Assembly: GCF_000155675.2 (NCBI RefSeq)
Contig: NC_020911.1
Location: forward strand, 3,090,501-3,154,500
Reading direction: 5' to 3'
From: Octadecabacter antarcticus 307
GTDB taxonomy: Bacteria > Pseudomonadota > Alphaproteobacteria > Rhodobacterales > Rhodobacteraceae
DNA length: 64,000 bases
The notes beneath the pieces are model-generated. The model was not told where the DNA came from and searched no databases. It worked only from the letters and a program-made list of their open reading frames with translations. Below, piece by piece: positions 1 to 8,527 of this stretch. The position numbers were made by a program, and so were the translations under genes. Every line of letters starts with the position of its first letter. Position 1 is the first letter of the stretch.

Positions 1-542
1 GTCACGACAATCGCGATCAATACGACGTTTGCAACTGCAAATGGCGTAGCATTGATAAATGTTTGGATGCGGTCATCCAGCAATCTAATGATCTGTGATT
101 TATTGATGTAAACAGCTATTCCATAAAGAACAAAACTCATCCCAAGCGTCGTGATGAATGAAGGTATCCGCAGTTTGGTGTGTATCAGCCCGGTCACCAG
201 CCCCGCCAACCCACCAATCATAATGCTGATCGGGATAACCCAAAGACCAATATCAATGGCATTAAACTTGTTGCTCGCTAACGCGCCCACGAATACCGCA
301 CAGAGTGCGATCGTTCCTTGAAGGGATAAGTCCATTCCCCCAGGAATTATTGTCAAATGAACACCAATCGCTAGAATTGCTGGAATTGCTGTGAGGCTGA
401 GAATGACTTGAATGTTCGGCCAAGTTAGGCTTTGACCCTGCGTGCCGACAACGAAGATAGCAACGATAAGAGCAAGTGATACAAGTTGGGTGGAAACCCC
501 AGATTGGCGAAGCCAACCCAGCCCAATCTTCAGTGGATACAT
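1..542 (-). CDS. Sugar ABC transporter permease, RbsC-like (partial)
   Basis: Inner-membrane permease of a ribose/xylose-type ABC importer. The leftward frame starts at the ATG at 542-540 behind an AAGGGA ribosome site and runs off the window after 180 codons, about half of the usual 320-340 residues. The translation begins MYPLKIGLGWLRQSG and has long hydrophobic segments (for example LVSLALIVAIFVVG and IPISIMIGGLAGLVTG). It also carries the family signature around PGGMDLSLQGTIAL, which matches the G-G-x-DLS stretch of BPD_transp_2 permeases. It lies downstream of the binding-protein gene on the same strand, as in rbs-type operons. The ATPase gene is not in the window. The substrate cannot be read from the sequence. 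Confidence 0.85.
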   Translation of the reverse strand, partial: MYPLKIGLGWLRQSGVSTQLVSLALIVAIFVVGTQGQSLTWPNIQVILSLTAIPAILAIGVHLTIIPGGMDLSLQGTIALCAVFVGALASNKFNAIDIGLWVIPISIMIGGLAGLVTGLIHTKLRIPSFITTLGMSFVLYGIAVYINKSQIIRLLDDRIQTFINATPFAVANVVLIAIVV

Positions 543-695
543 AGTAAAGTCCCTTTTATTTTTTTTGGCATAACACCATCGCGTGGGTACTAAGAAGCTG
601 CCTAGAACGTATTTAAAGTTGTAAATTTTGTAAGTGATTGCCCTGATAATTTGAAATAAAGCACAAACCTCTCGTCACTGACGGTCACGTGGGCA

Positions 696-728
696 ATCGG
701 CAGGCGCCAAGTAGTAGCGCCTGCCGAT
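696..728 (-). promoter_or_regulatory. Perfect 12-bp stem-loop between binding-protein and permease genes
   Basis: ATCGGCAGGCGC (696-707) and GCGCCTGCCGAT (717-728) are perfect inverted repeats around a 9-nt loop. On the coding strand no T-run follows, so full termination is unlikely. Hairpins here commonly protect the upstream binding-protein mRNA and lower permease expression; that role is inferred from position. Confidence 0.6.
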
Positions 729-750
729 GTTTTGCATCCGATCTAAAGGA

Positions 751-1797
751 TCACTCACTTGCCGAAATGCGTTGGGAATAAAAATCAGACAGATCGTACT
801 CTGGCATTACATTGAATATTTCTGCTACGAAAGCATCAACGTTATCTGCATTAACCTGAGAACCCGCGATCAGGAATTCTCGGTCTGTTGCCGACATAGC
901 CGATGGATCAAGTTCCCCATTCATTGCCGCAAGTGCCATTGTCAGCCCAAGTTGGGATTGATATCTTGAATCCTGAAACTCAGTTGATGATTGTGTGCCT
1001 TCAGAAATTGCATCAAGCGCATCTAGGGTGCCATCGACCCCCGAAACCATCACTTGACCGTCAAGGTCCAACTCCTTAAGGGCAGCAACCGCCCCTACTG
1101 CCATGTTGTCGTTGGCGGCCCAGACACCATCCACATCGGGATGTGCAGCCAAAAGCTGCTTTGTAGATTCATAGGCTCGGTTAGTGTCCCAATCAGCGGC
1201 CTCCCACTGTAATAGCTCAACACCAGGATTTTCCTCAAGCGCTTTAAGCAGACCGTTAAAACGGCCAATCGCAGCGTTGTTGGAAAGCATGCCCTGAATG
1301 GCGATAATCGTGCCTTTGTTCGGCGTTTCGAACGTCTCAAACAGTTCCGACGCACTGTAATAGCCCTGGTCAACCGCATCAAACGCAATGTGTGCGACCC
1401 AATGCGGATAGTCTTCAAGGCTGACTTGGTCAGGTTTATTCCACCAATTGACCCAGTAGATCCCAGCGTCTTCCAAAATTTTGGCGATCGGCACGACGTC
1501 TGGGCCTTCATTAGGGTCGACATTCACGACCATATTGCCGCCAGTTCTGGCGATTTGAGCGCGTAGATCTGCAAACTGCTTTTGGCTATTGCCTTCGCTG
1601 CTGAGGACCGCGACAGGAAGGCCTAATCGTTCGCCCAAAGCCTCTGCACCGGTTACGTAGTTAGCGTGATATGGATTATCCAAACCGCGGATCATGACAA
1701 CCAGCGTTGTCTCGCCGTCCGCCAGTGCCGGGCTAAGTGAAACGGCTCCTAAACCGAGACTCATAATAAATGTTGCAAGTGTCTTTTTGATGTTCAT
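751..1797 (-). CDS. Sugar ABC transporter periplasmic substrate-binding protein, RbsB-like
   Basis: Periplasmic type-1 binding protein that would deliver a sugar or sugar-like ligand to the neighbouring permease. The ATG at 1797 is preferred over an upstream in-frame start because GGGAGGAA precedes it and a clean signal peptide follows (MNIKKTLATFIMSLGLGAVS, cleavage near ALA-DG). The mature part has the Peripla_BP_4 pattern: VVMIRGLDNPYH at the start, then NVDPNEGPDVVPIAKIL, then DGVWAANDNMAVGAVAALKE. Length is about 348 residues, a little longer than RbsB. It shares strand and likely mRNA with the permease, with a stem-loop between them. The ligand is unknown. Confidence 0.85.
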   Translation of the reverse strand: MNIKKTLATFIMSLGLGAVSLSPALADGETTLVVMIRGLDNPYHANYVTGAEALGERLGLPVAVLSSEGNSQKQFADLRAQIARTGGNMVVNVDPNEGPDVVPIAKILEDAGIYWVNWWNKPDQVSLEDYPHWVAHIAFDAVDQGYYSASELFETFETPNKGTIIAIQGMLSNNAAIGRFNGLLKALEENPGVELLQWEAADWDTNRAYESTKQLLAAHPDVDGVWAANDNMAVGAVAALKELDLDGQVMVSGVDGTLDALDAISEGTQSSTEFQDSRYQSQLGLTMALAAMNGELDPSAMSATDREFLIAGSQVNADNVDAFVAEIFNVMPEYDLSDFYSQRISASE

Positions 1798-1886
1798 CAC
1801 GAACTTCCTCCCAAGTGAAATTTTAACGGCCAACTGATTTCCTCTTTCGTCAGCTCGTTTTGTAAGGATTGCGCAAACCAGCGTTT

Positions 1887-1921
1887 TTTTACACCCATCA
1901 TTTGGTATCAGATGTGTAAAA
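1887..1921. promoter_or_regulatory. Candidate operator palindrome upstream of sugar importer
   Basis: TTTTACAC (1887-1894) and GTGTAAAA (1914-1921) form a perfect 8-bp inverted repeat with a 19-bp spacer about 90 bp upstream of the binding-protein start. Its place suggests a repressor or activator site, but no regulator gene is visible beside it. Confidence 0.4.
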
Positions 1922-2327
1922 TTTTGTTACAATTAGAGCTGAAGCCTCGCTCACTTCACTTTGCCCATTAACAAATTTTTCAATCTATACCCGTACGCCT
2001 GTCCACGCAAACTGCCGTAAACAGCCGCATCTGTTTGCGGAAGATGAAGATATTTGCAGCAGGAAGCATACTTGCTTCAAAAGGAACCCTGTCCGTTATT
2101 ACGCGGGTTCTTTGTGCTATCATTTCGAATTTCGGAGGTCTCTACGGAATATGTCTCTAAGTAATTTTAAAAGGGCCGTTTCTGAGGAATTATCTGGAAT
2201 TTTTTGCATCAGACTTTTCAATCGAAGTGATCGAAACAAAAACTGTCCCCACCATAGAGGTGGTCGCAGGATTTCGGACCAGTAGTTAAGGTGGATCAAC
2301 CTGTGAAAGAGATGATCCAAAAAGACG
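1922..2327. other. Gene-poor stretch left of the IS cluster
   Basis: No convincing gene. A rightward ATG at 2151, behind GGAGG, opens a 44-codon frame (MSLSNFKRAVSEELSG...) ending at 2285. It has no recognisable family and may be the first codons of a gene cut off by the IS material that follows. Confidence 0.4.
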
Positions 2328-2393
2328 AAACGAAAAAACCATTCGCCCGATTTCAAAGCCAAGGTTGCGCTTGAAGCGATCCGCGAAGATCGG
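2328..2393 (+). pseudogene. IS3-family orfA fragment
   Basis: One frame reads KRKNHSPDFKAKVALEAIRE, the conserved N-terminal helix of an IS3-family OrfA (HTH_Tnp_1). Nothing before or after continues the gene, so this is a short remnant of an otherwise lost element. Confidence 0.7.
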
Positions 2394-2445
2394 CCACATT
2401 CAACTGTTCGAGACGATGAAAAGAGAGACGGTGCTGGCAAGCTAG

Positions 2446-2477
2446 GCTCAGGACTCATAACCAGAATATGACGGTTG
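2446..2477. repeat. Orphan end of an IS427-like element
   Basis: The stretch is nearly identical to the left end of the complete IS427-like element at 3870; 30 bases are identical (2448-2477 against 3872-3901). It also follows a CTAG tetranucleotide (2442-2445), the target found at the complete copy. The rest of this second copy is gone and IS3 sequence starts right after it. Confidence 0.75.
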
Positions 2478-2515
2478 GACTTGTCACGGTTTGGTTCCGG
2501 TCCAATGCTCTCATT

Positions 2516-3373
2516 TTACGCTGCTTTACGTTCGAAGGCCAAGGGGCTTTTGTATCCCAGCACTGAATGTCGGCGGCGCGGATTGTAAAACCCATTAATG
2601 TATTGGAAGATCGCCGCTTCTGCTTGGCGGCGGGTTTGCCACGGCTGCCGCCAGATCAGTTCCGCTTTCAAGGTCTTAAAGAAGGCCTCCGAGACAGCAT
2701 TATCCCAGCAATTTCCCTTGCGGCTCATTGATACTGTGAAGTCATGCTTTCGCAAGGTTTTCTGATAATCATGGGTGCAATATTGGCTTCCCCTGTCCGT
2801 ATGGTGAATGCACCCAGGCGCGGGTTGCCTCAAATTGATGGCCATCTCTAATGCCCTGATCGCCAAATCTTTCTTCATGCGATTGCTGACTGCTCATCCA
2901 ATGACACGCCGAGAGTATAGATCAATGATCACGGCCAGATAGAGCCAACCCTCACTTGTCCAAATATAGCTGATGTCACCCGCCCATTTCTCGTTCGGGC
3001 CACGCGCCTCAAACTTTCGATCAAGTACGTTGGGCGCTATGTTCAAGTTGTGCGCACTATCCGTAGTCGCCTTGTATTTCTGGGTTCTGGCGGCTGTAAT
3101 CCCATTATCGCGCATTAAACGCCCAACTCGACGATGACCCACTTCAAGACCCGCGTCCTTCAGCTCTACTGTCATTCGGGGCCGCCCATAGCTTTCCAGC
3201 GAAAGGCGGTGGTGTTCCCGTATATGGGCCATAAACACTAAATCGTCGCGCTGCCTTTGGCTTATTGGGCGGCCACGCCACGCGCGATAGCCACGGTCTG
3301 TGACATCCAAAAGATAACAGAGTGCGGATTGGCTCAGACACCCCTGGTATTGATCAATATACGAAAACCTCAC
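2516..3373 (-). pseudogene. IS3-family transposase OrfB with in-frame TGA
   Basis: DDE integrase-type transposase. The first part (from a GTG at 3373, MRFSYIDQYQGCLSQS) ends in SRRVIG and then TGA at 2894-2896. The frame continues without shift as AVSNRMKKDLAIRALEMAI to the normal C-terminus. Family members have Trp at the interrupted position (RRVIGWA), so TGG to TGA is the simplest explanation. DDE motifs remain on both sides: GDISYIW, HHTDRGSQY and the late E region (NAVSEAFFKTLK). It is probably inactive. Confidence 0.85.
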
Positions 3374-3647
3374 GTCTTTTGCCTCGCGAAGAAGGCTGTG
3401 GCCTTTTTAGCACCTCCCGTCCCTCCTTAAGAACACGGTTCTCGCAACGTAGACGCTCATTCTCACGCAAAAGATCGGCATCAGCCGTATCCACCAGCCC
3501 TTCATCCCCATGATTTTTAATCCACTTGTTCAGAGCCGAAAGACCGACACCTAAATCAGACGAAACTTGCCGCCGTGTCAGTCCGCTTGTCAGCGCAATA
3601 CGCACTGCGTCCTGCCTAAATTCGTCGCTTCGTCCTGTTGATGACAT
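3354..3647 (-). CDS. IS3-family OrfA (DNA-binding subunit)
   Basis: 97-residue helix-turn-helix protein followed by a leucine-zipper stretch, as in IS3 OrfA. It begins MSSTGRSDEFRQDAVRIALT and has LTRRQVSSDLGVGLSALNKW as the HTH. Near its end a CTA-AAA-AG run is a likely minus-1 slippage site. Slipping there reads LKKATAFFARQKT and leads into the OrfB frame, the usual way such elements make the OrfAB fusion. OrfB is broken by a nonsense codon, so the element should not move on its own. Confidence 0.8.
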   Translation of the reverse strand: MSSTGRSDEFRQDAVRIALTSGLTRRQVSSDLGVGLSALNKWIKNHGDEGLVDTADADLLRENERLRCENRVLKEGREVLKRPQPSSRGKRREVFVY

Positions 3648-3878
3648 AGTGAGACCTCTGCATAACTTGGGGATTCCCAGTGTTGTTTAATTTTGCTATT
3701 TTGAGCGTATGCAAAAACCCTTCACCACCCAACCTGAGCTTTTTGTCACCAGCGCGGATCTTGAGCACGCCAGCCTTCGAGGGCTGGATGGGGCCGAGAC
3801 GGTACTGGACTGGGATAAACTTGAAAACCTGATGGCCGGAATTTACGCTGGCAAGACGGGTCGCCCTAGGATCAGGAC

Positions 3879-4268
3879 TCATAACCAGAATATGACGGTT
3901 GCGGCGAGAGCGATTGCGGAGAGGAAGACTGTTGGTGATCTGTCGTAGCGAGTTGCGACGCGGCGCCAATCTTTGAGCCTTCCGAACATTCTCTCGATAC
4001 GGTTGCGTCGTTTGTAACGGCGCTTGTCGTATTTAACGGCCTTCTTGCGTGACTTGCGCCCGGGGATGCAGGGCTTTGTGCCCTTGTCTACAAGGGTTTC
4101 GCGGAACCAGTCAGCACCATATCCTCTGTCAGCAAGGAGCCACTCGGCTTCAGGCAGGCCATTCATTAGGGCAGCAGCGCCAGTATAATCGCTCACCTGA
4201 CCTGCAGTGATAAACAAGCGGACCGGGCGACCGTTGGTATCTGTAACCGCATGCAGCTTTGTGTTCAT
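3879..4268 (-). CDS. IS427-like transposase, second frame
   Basis: C-terminal half of the DDE transposase: VTDTNGRPVRLFITAGQVSD, then LLADRGYGADWF (second Asp) and KRRNRIERMFGRLKDWRR (Glu region). It ends at the left IS end in VIFWL. The true coding stretch joins the first frame by ribosomal slippage. The sequence upstream of the ATG still reads CGRLIGLTKGG in this frame, so the listed ATG is probably not a natural start. Confidence 0.85.
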   Translation of the reverse strand: MNTKLHAVTDTNGRPVRLFITAGQVSDYTGAAALMNGLPEAEWLLADRGYGADWFRETLVDKGTKPCIPGRKSRKKAVKYDKRRYKRRNRIERMFGRLKDWRRVATRYDRSPTVFLSAIALAATVIFWL

Positions 4269-4288
4269 GCCGCCCTTGGTCAGCCCGA

Positions 4289-4636
4289 TCAGGCGTCCAC
4301 ACCCCCCTTTTTTAACCGCAGGCTGGAGGCCGTACGATGTGCTTTGAGGTAGGTGGCATCGATCGAGATGGTCTTGTTATCGGGAGCCTGCTCGGCCAGC
4401 CCCATCAAGATCCGGGCAAACACGCCCATGTCACTCCAGCGCTTCCAACGATTGTACAGCGTCTTTGGCGGCCCATATTCCGCAGGAGCATCACACCACC
4501 GTAAACCATTGCGATTAATGAAAATAATACCACTCAGGACACGACGATCATCAACACGCGCACGGCCTCGGTCCTTCGGAAAATAAGGCCGCAGACGCTC
4601 CATCTGTGCCTCACTCAGCCAATATAGATTGCTCAT
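4289..4636 (-). CDS. IS427-like transposase, first frame
   Basis: N-terminal half of the same transposase: MSNLYWLSEAQMERLRPYFP, then the DUF4096-like region RVLSGIIFINRNGLRWCDAP and the first Asp in ISIDATYLKAHRTASSL. An AAAAAA-GGGGGG run close to its end (SLRLKKGG) is the likely frameshift site into the second frame. The ATG at 4636 is behind a G-rich ribosome site. Confidence 0.85.
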   Translation of the reverse strand: MSNLYWLSEAQMERLRPYFPKDRGRARVDDRRVLSGIIFINRNGLRWCDAPAEYGPPKTLYNRWKRWSDMGVFARILMGLAEQAPDNKTISIDATYLKAHRTASSLRLKKGGVDA

Positions 4637-5608
4637 CATATCCCCCTACAATTGAGGACTATGAATCATCACAACGCGACAAGCTCAATCAGTTAATGGG
4701 TCCTGACCCTAGCTATCCGTTGCTAACTTTGCTTCGGGCTTCACTGCTGGGCATTTGGTATCGCTTGAGCGATGTGGAGCTCGCACAGACCCTGTTTCGT
4801 GATTTGTTGTTTCGGAAATTTTGCCACCTCGAATTGGGCAGTGATGTCCCGGATGCCACAACTATCGGGCGATTTCGCCAGCAGTTGGCCGAGCATGATC
4901 TGTGGGATGTTTTGCTGGGTGAAGTGAACCATCAGCTTGAAGCAAAACACATCATCATGACGCAAGGGCGGATCAATATCATTGACGCTACACCGGTTGA
5001 AGCAGCGCAGTCGGGGCGTGGAAAAGACACCAATGATGAGCCCACGCGCGACCCTGAGGCAGGCTGGCACGTAAAAGCCGACAGTCGGGGCAATATGAAA
5101 TCCACCTATGGGTATTCGATCCACACTGGCGTTGACGAGGACGGTTTCATCCATCGTCAGACCGTCACGCCGGGCAACGCCCATGACAGCACCGAACGGG
5201 ACACACTTTTGCTGGGTGATGAGGTGGCGCTATATGCGGATGCTGCGTATTCCTCGCAAGCTACACGCGACAAACTGGACAGGTTTGGCATTAACGATCA
5301 GGTACAGCGCAAAGGGTATAGGGGCCGCCCCTTGTCGGATGATGACAAGCTGCGAAACGATGAAATCTCCGTGATCCGCTCCGGTGGTGAACGTCCCTTC
5401 GCCACCTACAAGTCCCGCTATGGATTGTCCCGAACACGGTTGATGGGGCTGGCGAAAAACCTGACCCTGTTTGGGTTGGCAGCTATCGCCCATAACATCG
5501 CGAAAGGCTCAAAGTTCTTGAAACTCTACGGCATTCCAAATCTAGAACCCACTGGATAGCTGTACCCAAAATCAGGGAAAACGGCCGTAACACACCAAAA
5601 TAGCCGCT

Positions 5609-5764
5609 TCAGCACGCCCAAAACTGTGATGCCAGGCACGCTAGAACAGCAACTCGAACCCCCTCTTCTGCCGCTCGCGACAGATTCACCTTCAGCTGCT
5701 TGGCTTCAATGAGCAAAGCGACATCGAGCGACAAGTTCGAAGACTTTCGGGGTTGAGCATTCAT
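5609..5764 (-). pseudogene. ccdA: Truncated CcdA-type antitoxin
   Basis: Starts at the ATG at 5764, 8 nt behind AAAGGAG. The first about 40 codons read NAQPRKSSNLSLDVALLIEA and KQLKVNLSRAAEEGVRVAV, which match the ribbon-helix-helix N-terminus of CcdA family antitoxins. At about 5641-5644 (CTAG) the sequence changes into the IS5-group element, so the toxin-binding C-terminus is lost. No ccdB follows on the strand. Confidence 0.7.
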
Positions 5765-5842
5765 GGGCAGGTCTCCTTTAAACAGGAGATCAACCAGAAA
5801 CATGAATGTTAATCATGCGCATATATAGTGCGCACACACAAT

Positions 5843-5914
5843 CTATCTTATGTTAAATTTCAGAACCCCTACAGCCACAAGCAGAGCTAAGACTGCGCCT
5901 GAACTACGATACAT
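5843..5914 (-). CDS. Possible 23-residue hydrophobic peptide at the end of the catabolic operon
   Basis: Just after the thiolase stop codon on the same strand, a GAGGAGG ribosome site stands 7 nt before an ATG. That ATG opens MYRSSGAVLALLVAVGVLKF and three more residues before TAG. The central run would span a membrane once. The strong ribosome site is the only argument for translation; no family is known to me. Confidence 0.35.
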   Translation of the reverse strand: MYRSSGAVLALLVAVGVLKFNIR

Positions 5915-5926
5915 GTTTTAGCCTCC

Positions 5927-7132
5927 TCAAATTCGCTCCAGTGCAATCGCAATGCCCTGACCCACGCCAATGCACATGGTCGCCAACGCAATTTTGCCCC
6001 CTGTTTCGCCAAGCTCGAACGCGGCTGATCCGGCGATCCGCGCGCCCGACATGCCAAGGGGGTGCCCCAAGGCAATCGCGCCGCCATTGCGGTTTACACG
6101 CTCGTCATCATCCGCGACCCCTAGCATACGCAACGATGCCAGCCCTTGAGCAGCAAAGGCTTCATTGATTTCAATCACGTCCAGCGCCGTTTGGTCGATG
6201 CCAAGACGTCTAAGAAGCTTTTGGGATGCGGGTGCTGGACCAATCCCCATTACTCGAGGTGAAACTCCTGCTGTTGCCCCGCCCATAATCCTGACAATCG
6301 GAGTAAGCCCGTGCCGCTTGGCCCCTTCTTCGGACGCCACAATCAAAGCCGCCGCACCATCGTTGACACCCGACGCGTTGCCAGCAGTAATGACTCCATC
6401 GCTGCGCACAAACGGGCGCAGAGCTTGCAAGTCTTTCAAAGTTGTTTGCGGGCGCAGGTGCTCGTCGTGCGAAACAATAACATCTGCTCCCCGCCGTTGC
6501 GGAACAGATACTTCCGTAATCTCGGAGGCAAGGCGGCCACTTTCCTGTGCTCGAGTGGCCTTTTGCTGAGACGCCAGCGCAAAGTCATCTTGGTCTGCGC
6601 GCGACACTGCATGCTCAGCAGCTACATTTTCAGCCGTTTCAGGCATACTATCGACACCATATCGCTGTTTCATCAGCGGATTGACGAACCGCCAGCCAAT
6701 TGTACTGTCGTGTACCTCGGGACGACGCGAAAAGGCTGTCTCACCTTTCGGCATGACAAGCGGTGCCCGAGACATGCTTTCGACTCCGCCCGCGATAATA
6801 ACGTCCGCTTCGCCTGATTTGATTGTGCGCGCGGCGGTTATGATTGCGTCCATACCAGATCCACAAAGACGGTTCACAGTCACGCCCGGTACCGTTACTG
6901 GCATACCGGCAAGCAACAAAGACATACGCGCCACGTTGCGATTATCCTCTCCCGCTTGATTTGCGCAGCCAAAAATCACCTCATCAATAGCCTCAAGATC
7001 AAGCCTGGAATTGCGCGCGGCAAGGGCGCGCAGTGGCACCGCGCCTAAATCATCGGCGCGCACAGACGACAAGGCACCGCCGTATTTCCCAATCGGCGTG
7101 CGGATATAATCACAAATAAATACGTCAGTCAT
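5927..7132 (-). CDS. pcaF: 3-oxoadipyl-CoA thiolase
   Basis: Cleaves 3-oxoadipyl-CoA with CoA to succinyl-CoA and acetyl-CoA, the last step of the beta-ketoadipate route, in the cytoplasm. The 401 residues are normal for the family. The nucleophilic Cys90 sits in NRLCGSGMDA, the general base His in GGAIALGHPLGMSGAR and the second Cys in ATMCIGVGQG. The start at 7132 (MTDVFICDYIRTPIGK) is chosen because it aligns with thiolase N-termini; an earlier in-frame codon would add six residues. It overlaps the CoA-transferase B gene by 8 bp, so the two are translationally coupled. A general acetyl-CoA acetyltransferase is possible, but the pcaIJ context supports PcaF. Confidence 0.88.
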   Translation of the reverse strand: MTDVFICDYIRTPIGKYGGALSSVRADDLGAVPLRALAARNSRLDLEAIDEVIFGCANQAGEDNRNVARMSLLLAGMPVTVPGVTVNRLCGSGMDAIITAARTIKSGEADVIIAGGVESMSRAPLVMPKGETAFSRRPEVHDSTIGWRFVNPLMKQRYGVDSMPETAENVAAEHAVSRADQDDFALASQQKATRAQESGRLASEITEVSVPQRRGADVIVSHDEHLRPQTTLKDLQALRPFVRSDGVITAGNASGVNDGAAALIVASEEGAKRHGLTPIVRIMGGATAGVSPRVMGIGPAPASQKLLRRLGIDQTALDVIEINEAFAAQGLASLRMLGVADDDERVNRNGGAIALGHPLGMSGARIAGSAAFELGETGGKIALATMCIGVGQGIAIALERI

Positions 7133-7811
7133 TTGACACCTCGGGTACAATCAAATCCACAATTGGCCCATCAAGATGAAGCGGCGCGTCAGTCACGCGG
7201 GCCAAGTCATCCATTGACAGTTCGGGTAGTTTTTCGCGCAGCACAAAGCCTTCTGGCTGGACGTCAATAACAGCGAGCGACGTATAAACCCGTGTCACAC
7301 AGTTCATTCCTGTGAGGGGCAGCGTGCACGCGCGCAAGAGCTTTGGTTGACCGTCTTTTGTTGTATGATCTGTTATCACTGCGACGCGCTTGGCTCCGTG
7401 TACTAGATCCATCGCACCACCCACGGCCGGCACGCCCTTCGGGCCAACACTCCAATTTGCAAGATCTCCGGTCTGGGCAACCTGATAGGCCCCAAGAACC
7501 GCAAGATCCAAATGTCCACCGCGCACCATCGCAAAACTATCGGCGTGATGAAAAAAAGACGCGCCGGGGTTAAGGGTAATAGCCTTTTTGCCCGCGTTGA
7601 TTAGGTCCCAATCTTCCTCGCCTGGGGCGGGCGCCTTTCCAAACCCTAAGACTCCGTTTTCGGTGTGATAGGTGACAGAGCGTCCGTCCGGCTGAAACTT
7701 GGCGATCAACTCCGGTAGCCCGATCCCTAGGTTCACGTAGGATCCGTCTTGAATATCTTGGGCCGCGCGCCACGCAATTTGCGCTCCGGATAGCTTTGTC
7801 GGTGTATTCAA
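7125..7811 (-). CDS. pcaJ: 3-oxoadipate CoA-transferase subunit B
   Basis: Beta subunit of succinyl-CoA:3-oxoadipate CoA-transferase. It carries the catalytic Glu in the family motif (YHTENGVLGFG, near residue 51) and GGHLDLAVLGAYQV typical of class I CoA-transferase B subunits. Length is 228 residues. It overlaps the A subunit gene by 4 bp upstream and the thiolase gene by 8 bp downstream, the usual pcaIJF order. A closely related acetoacetate transferase (ScoB/AtoA) cannot be excluded from sequence alone; the maleylacetate reductase and ring-cleavage genes upstream make 3-oxoadipate the likely substrate. Confidence 0.87.
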   Translation of the reverse strand: MNTPTKLSGAQIAWRAAQDIQDGSYVNLGIGLPELIAKFQPDGRSVTYHTENGVLGFGKAPAPGEEDWDLINAGKKAITLNPGASFFHHADSFAMVRGGHLDLAVLGAYQVAQTGDLANWSVGPKGVPAVGGAMDLVHGAKRVAVITDHTTKDGQPKLLRACTLPLTGMNCVTRVYTSLAVIDVQPEGFVLREKLPELSMDDLARVTDAPLHLDGPIVDLIVPEVSND

Positions 7812-8527
7812 TAGACCGCTCCTTCGCGCACCAAAAATTCTTCTTGTTGGGGATCGGGGACTGCAACGATCCGGTCCACGAATAGACCCGGCGTCACAAC
7901 CGCCTGAGGGTCAATCGCACCAACTGGTAAAAGGTTGCCAACCTGTACAATTGTCGTCTTAGCTGCCATCGCCATGAGCGGCGCAAAATTTCGGGCCGCC
8001 ATGCGGTATGTCAGATTGCCTGCGCTATCGCCTTGGTGAGCTTTTACAAGGGCAAAATCTGCCTTGAGGGATCGCTCTTGCACATATGTTTTACCGTCAA
8101 ACACTGCGGTCGGTTTGCCGTTTGCTAACTCAGTGCCTGCTGAAGTAGGCGTATAAAATGCAGGAATGCCTGCGCCCCCTGCCCTGATCCGTTCGGCCAG
8201 AGTACCTTGGGGAACAAGATCAAGCGTAATGTCACCAGAACGATATGCGGTATTGAATGCATCAGCATTCGAAGAACGCGGAAACGAGCAAATGATTTTT
8301 CCAACCATACCAGCCCAGATCATTGCCGCAATTCCAACCGACCCGTTACCGGCGTTGTTGTTGATCACCGTCAGGTTGCGCGGGTGACCCGTCGCACGAA
8401 ACCGATCAATCAGGGCGTGAATCAATTCGATTGGAGCACCTGAACCACCAAATCCTCCAATCATAATGCCCGCGTTGTCGTCTATGTCTTCTAACGCCTC
8501 GGCCAATGTTGTGAGCTTGTTCACCAT
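7808..8527 (-). CDS. pcaI: 3-oxoadipate CoA-transferase subunit A
   Basis: Alpha subunit of the CoA-transferase. The CoA-binding glycine stretch is IMIGGFGGSGAPIELI near residue 22, followed by NLTVINNNAGNG and the FPRSSNADAFNTAY region typical of PcaI. The ATG at 8527 is 7 nt behind GAGG and overlaps the monooxygenase stop (TGATG); a GTG one codon earlier is the alternative. Activates 3-oxoadipate with succinyl-CoA before thiolysis. Confidence 0.87.
   Translation of the reverse strand: MVNKLTTLAEALEDIDDNAGIMIGGFGGSGAPIELIHALIDRFRATGHPRNLTVINNNAGNGSVGIAAMIWAGMVGKIICSFPRSSNADAFNTAYRSGDITLDLVPQGTLAERIRAGGAGIPAFYTPTSAGTELANGKPTAVFDGKTYVQERSLKADFALVKAHQGDSAGNLTYRMAARNFAPLMAMAAKTTIVQVGNLLPVGAIDPQAVVTPGLFVDRIVAVPDPQQEEFLVREGAVY

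Larger units (their letters stand above)
2478..3651 (-). mobile_element. IS3-family insertion sequence, degraded
   Basis: Contains overlapping orfA and orfB on the minus strand in the order and frames typical of IS3 elements. The left boundary abuts the orphan IS427-like end. On the right the sequence upstream of orfA is missing, because the IS5-group element begins almost at the orfA start. Terminal repeats could not be matched, so both limits are approximate. Confidence 0.7.
3870..4708 (-). mobile_element. Complete IS427-like (IS5 family) element, 839 bp
   Basis: Ends are imperfect inverted repeats (GATCAGGACTCATAACCAG on the left; the right end reads GGTCAGGACCCATTAACTG on the other strand). 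CTAG is duplicated on both sides (3866-3869 and 4709-4712). Size, two-frame transposase and end sequence fit the IS427 group. The insertion is inside another transposase gene. Confidence 0.85.
3709..5559 (+). pseudogene. IS5-group transposase split by IS insertion
   Basis: DDE transposase of the IS5 group. The first 53 codons (3709-3867, MQKPFTTQPELFVTS to KTGRP) are separated from the rest (4713-5559) by an 843-bp insertion including its target duplication. Removing the insert and one CTAG joins GRP to SYPLLTLLRASLLG in frame, exactly as in intact relatives. The downstream part holds the catalytic region (IIDATPVEAAQS, ALYADAAYSSQ and a late E region). The reading frame now open from 4606 uses IS sequence as a false N-terminus. 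Confidence 0.85.
3652..5640 (+). mobile_element. IS5-group insertion sequence interrupted by another IS
   Basis: An IS5-group element with a rightward transposase gene, split by the IS427-like element at 3870-4708. Its left end starts near the GAGACC at about 3652. Its right end lies just before a CTAG at 5641-5644 inside the truncated ccdA gene. Inverted ends are too diverged to fix by eye. Confidence 0.6.

Noticed and set aside
262..516. An 84-codon leftward ORF inside the sugar permease gene
   Set aside because: It is an alternative frame of the permease; the permease frame has the membrane segments and family motif.
2120..2458. A 112-codon leftward ORF
   Set aside because: It overlaps an IS3 orfA remnant on the other strand and has no protein-like pattern of its own.
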